The notes beneath the pieces are model-generated. The model was given only the letters and a program-made list of their open reading frames with translations, was not told where the DNA came from and ran no database searches. The translations under genes and the position numbers were made by a program. Shown piece by piece: positions 46,580 through 48,271 of a stretch of 48,271 nucleotides of DNA. This DNA is from Olsenella sp. GTDB lineage: Bacteria > Actinomycetota > Coriobacteriia > Coriobacteriales > Atopobiaceae. Location of the stretch: positions 1 to 48,271 of the forward strand of contig JALCMG010000015.1 in assembly GCA_022648325.1 (NCBI GenBank), read 5' to 3'. Each line of letters begins with the position of its first letter. The first letter of the stretch is position 1.

Positions 46580-46603
46580 AGGCCTTGGGGAGAAGGCCTT
46601 TTT
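46580..46603 (+). terminator. Intrinsic terminator or attenuator before EIIB-aroQ
   Basis: The stem AGGCCTT/AAGGCCT with a 6-nt loop is followed by a T-run (TTTT after the stem). It ends the upstream aro transcript, or it acts as an attenuator, because the -10 box at 46537 lies before it and the start codon after it. No RAT antiterminator sequence of the LicT/SacY type was recognised. Confidence 0.6.
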
Positions 46604-46638
46604 GAGCAATGCGCCGCACGTCGAAAGGTATTGGCGCA

Positions 46639-47577
46639 ATGGCAAAGAGGGATGTCGCCGAGCAGGTGCTTGATGCTCTGGGAGGAAAGCAGAATGTCAA
46701 GGCGAACGACATCTGCATGACAAGGCTTAGGATCCTCACCGAGCAGCCCGACCTCGTCGACATGAAAAAGCTTCGTTCGATCAGAGGTGTTCTCGGTACC
46801 GTTAGGCGCGGTCCCAACGGCGTCGAGATTGTCTTTGGACCTGGCTCCATCAACGAAGTGAGCAACGACATAGTCCAGCTTACGGGCATACAGCCCAGCT
46901 ATTCCGCGTTTCGTGGATCCTCCTCCGCTCCTGAGGATTCCATTAGTGTGCAGATCAACGGCCACGCCCCCATTCCAAAGGCGGTGCGTGCGGCCGTGGC
47001 GGCAAAAAAGCCCCTTGCGTCAACTCGCGTCGAGTCCACCGCAAACGCCGAAGATGACAACGAGGACGACATCGACGAGCTCGCTTCTCTTCTCGAAGCA
47101 ACAGGTGCCGCCGGCACCAAGCGCCTTCTTGTTGTTAATGGCCCAAACATCAACATGCTTGGCGTGCGTGAGCCCAAGATCTACGGACGCAAGACCTACG
47201 CCGACCTCGTGCGTCTCTGCCGCAAGGCTGCTCGCGAGGCAGGCTTTGCCGAGTGCCGATGCTTCCAATCAAACCACGAGGGTGATCTTGTCGACGTGGT
47301 CCAGGCGGCATACGGCGAGTTCGACGGCATCGTCATAAACCCTGCGGCTTATACCCACACGTCGATCGCGTTGCTTGACGCACTCAAGTCTGTGGCCATT
47401 CCCACCATCGAGGTCCACATCTCGAAGGTCGACGAGCGCGAGGACTTCCGACAGACCTCCTATGTACGCGCAGCGTGCTTCGAAACAATCGTGGGCATGG
47501 GCCTTGAAGGCTACCGCAAGGCAATTAAGGACATGGCACAGTACCTCAGCGAGCACGATGAGGATGAGAAGGACTAG
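46639..47577 (+). CDS. aroQ: PTS EIIB domain-type II 3-dehydroquinate dehydratase fusion
   Basis: A 312-aa fusion. Residues 1 to about 83 match the glucose-family PTS EIIB domain (AEQVLDALGGKQNVKANDIC then MTRLRI), with the phosphorylatable Cys26 kept and the GVLGTVRRG and EIVFGPGSINEVSNDI segments. An acidic Ala/Ser-rich linker (about 84-160) leads to AroQ (161-312): LLVVNGPNINMLGVREPKIY with catalytic Tyr182, FQSNHEGDLVDVVQ, INPAAYTHTSIALLDAL and PTIEVHISKVDERE. AroQ removes water from 3-dehydroquinate and supplies the only step missing from the operon upstream. No EIIC or EIIA is nearby. I start at the ATG 46639 (GAAAGG upstream, family-like MAKRDVAEQV); an ATG at 46609 would add 10 residues. 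Confidence 0.92.
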   Translation: MAKRDVAEQVLDALGGKQNVKANDICMTRLRILTEQPDLVDMKKLRSIRGVLGTVRRGPNGVEIVFGPGSINEVSNDIVQLTGIQPSYSAFRGSSSAPEDSISVQINGHAPIPKAVRAAVAAKKPLASTRVESTANAEDDNEDDIDELASLLEATGAAGTKRLLVVNGPNINMLGVREPKIYGRKTYADLVRLCRKAAREAGFAECRCFQSNHEGDLVDVVQAAYGEFDGIVINPAAYTHTSIALLDALKSVAIPTIEVHISKVDEREDFRQTSYVRAACFETIVGMGLEGYRKAIKDMAQYLSEHDEDEKD

Positions 47578-47589
47578 CCACCCACGCGG

Positions 47590-48195
47590 CTATCTCACCA
47601 ATGGATTGCAGCACCACGTTCCGGACTCGGTCACCAGCCAATCGACGGGAATGTCGTGCTCGTCCCTTGGCAGGGGGTTTCCCGAGAGCTGCCGCAGGCG
47701 CACCAGCGCGACCTTCTCACCCGGATAAAAGGCAAGGAACCTGTCGTAGTAGCCTCCACCATAGCCAATGCGGTATCCCTCGGAATCAAACACAAGGCCT
47801 GGCACTATGCACACGGAACCAACCATCTGCGCTGTCGTGAGAGGTTGCCCGCAGTCAGGGGATGGCTCCATGAGGCCACGCAGGCCAGGCTCAAGGTCGT
47901 CTTCGGAAGAAACGACATGGAAATCGAGGGTGTGAGAAGGTCGGCACCTCGGAACCGCAACGCGCTTACCCTGTGCCCAAGCTGCCCGCATGAGGGCATG
48001 AGTGTCAACCTCGCTGCCAAATGAAACGTAGGTAAGGACGAGAGATGCTTCCTTCCAAGCGCGAAGGCCCTCAAGGGTCATAAGAATGGGGGCGTCTGAC
48101 GTGGCTCGGGCGGGCGATTCCATGTGAGTACGTATGCGAACATATTCCTCACGAAGGGCGGTCTTTCCAGCATCTGCACCTTGGGAACTAGCCAC
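47590..48195 (-). CDS. 5-Formyltetrahydrofolate cyclo-ligase
   Basis: 5-FTHF cyclo-ligase (201 aa), also called MTHF synthetase, which returns 5-formyltetrahydrofolate to the one-carbon pool as 5,10-methenyl-THF using ATP. Diagnostic parts: LTYVSFGSEVDTHALMRAA, GKRVAVPRC, VPGLVFDSEGYRIGYGGG then YYDRFLA and the C-terminal LPRDEHDIPVDWLVTE. The GTG start at 48195 has GGAGG at 5 nt. It converges on aroQ with a 12-nt gap and no visible terminator. The 76 nt to the right edge hold its leader only. Confidence 0.93.
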   Translation of the reverse strand: MASSQGADAGKTALREEYVRIRTHMESPARATSDAPILMTLEGLRAWKEASLVLTYVSFGSEVDTHALMRAAWAQGKRVAVPRCRPSHTLDFHVVSSEDDLEPGLRGLMEPSPDCGQPLTTAQMVGSVCIVPGLVFDSEGYRIGYGGGYYDRFLAFYPGEKVALVRLRQLSGNPLPRDEHDIPVDWLVTESGTWCCNPLVR

Positions 48196-48271
48196 ACCAT
48201 CCTCCTTTCCGCTTCATAACACTCTACCTCATAATGCCATTCCCCTCGAACTTGTTGTCCATCTTGCAACC

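Noticed and set aside
46575..46680. A short leader peptide frame starting at 46575 (ATG GGA GGC) across the attenuator hairpin.
   Set aside because: It has no enrichment for aromatic codons as expected for an attenuator peptide, and it runs on into the EIIB coding region in another frame.

Overview
This 48.3 kb window is a chromosomal segment of a high-GC, Gram-positive bacterium. It looks most like an anaerobic actinobacterium of class Coriobacteriia (Olsenella/Atopobium-like). That assignment is inference: it rests on codon and protein style, the paired radical-SAM genes next to rplU-rpmA-obgE, and Ser/Asp-rich linkers on exported proteins, and no marker-gene comparison was possible. No prophage, insertion sequence, CRISPR array or integrase was seen.

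Layout. (1) 1-880, minus strand: the ribosome-assembly group rpsP-khpA-rimM, with rimM cut by the left edge. (2) 1097-4312, plus strand: an OmpR-type response regulator, its histidine kinase and DNA polymerase IV (dinB). (3) 4367-8946, minus strand: a BMP-lipoprotein/nucleoside-type ABC importer in which every gene carries frameshifts or a deletion. (4) 9090-34487, minus strand: a long run of housekeeping genes, in transcription order a P-type ATPase, acnA, a zinc-ribbon membrane protein, a cyclophilin, a TPR membrane protein, mreB-mreC-mreD-pbp2-rodA, a DUF697-like protein, two radical-SAM-linked genes, rplU-rpmA-obgE-proB-add-proA-nadD-yqeK-rsfS. (5) 34661-34737: tRNA-Arg(CCG) with its own -10 box and terminator. 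(6) 34887-38042, plus strand: a TetR regulator, a bacterioferritin-like protein, a flavodoxin and an FtsX/LolD-like ABC pair; three of these genes are damaged. (7) 38483-47577, plus strand: a complete chorismate pathway plus the Phe and Tyr branches, aroF-tyrA-aroB-aroA-aroC-pheA-aroE/aroK, followed by a separately expressed EIIB-aroQ fusion. (8) 47590-48195, minus strand: 5-formyltetrahydrofolate cyclo-ligase.

How the genes work together. Region 7 encodes all seven steps from erythrose-4-phosphate and PEP to chorismate, then prephenate to phenylpyruvate and 4-hydroxyphenylpyruvate. The most unusual gene is the last: type II dehydroquinase carries an N-terminal glucose-family PTS EIIB domain that keeps its phosphorylatable cysteine. 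It has its own -10 box and an intrinsic-terminator-like hairpin between that box and the start codon. This suggests that sugar/PEP status, sensed through the PTS, is coupled to a pathway that consumes PEP. The mre/rodA/pbp2 block is the elongation machinery of the cell wall. An adenosine deaminase inside the proB-proA pair lies on the same strand as, and upstream of, the damaged nucleoside-type importer.

The lesions fall in two clusters (5.1-8.9 kb and 36.0-37.5 kb), while about 40 kb of core genes is clean. Several single-base lesions lie in homopolymers, so sequencing error must be excluded before calling gene decay. Two larger apparent deletions (permease/permease junction and FtsX) are harder to explain that way.
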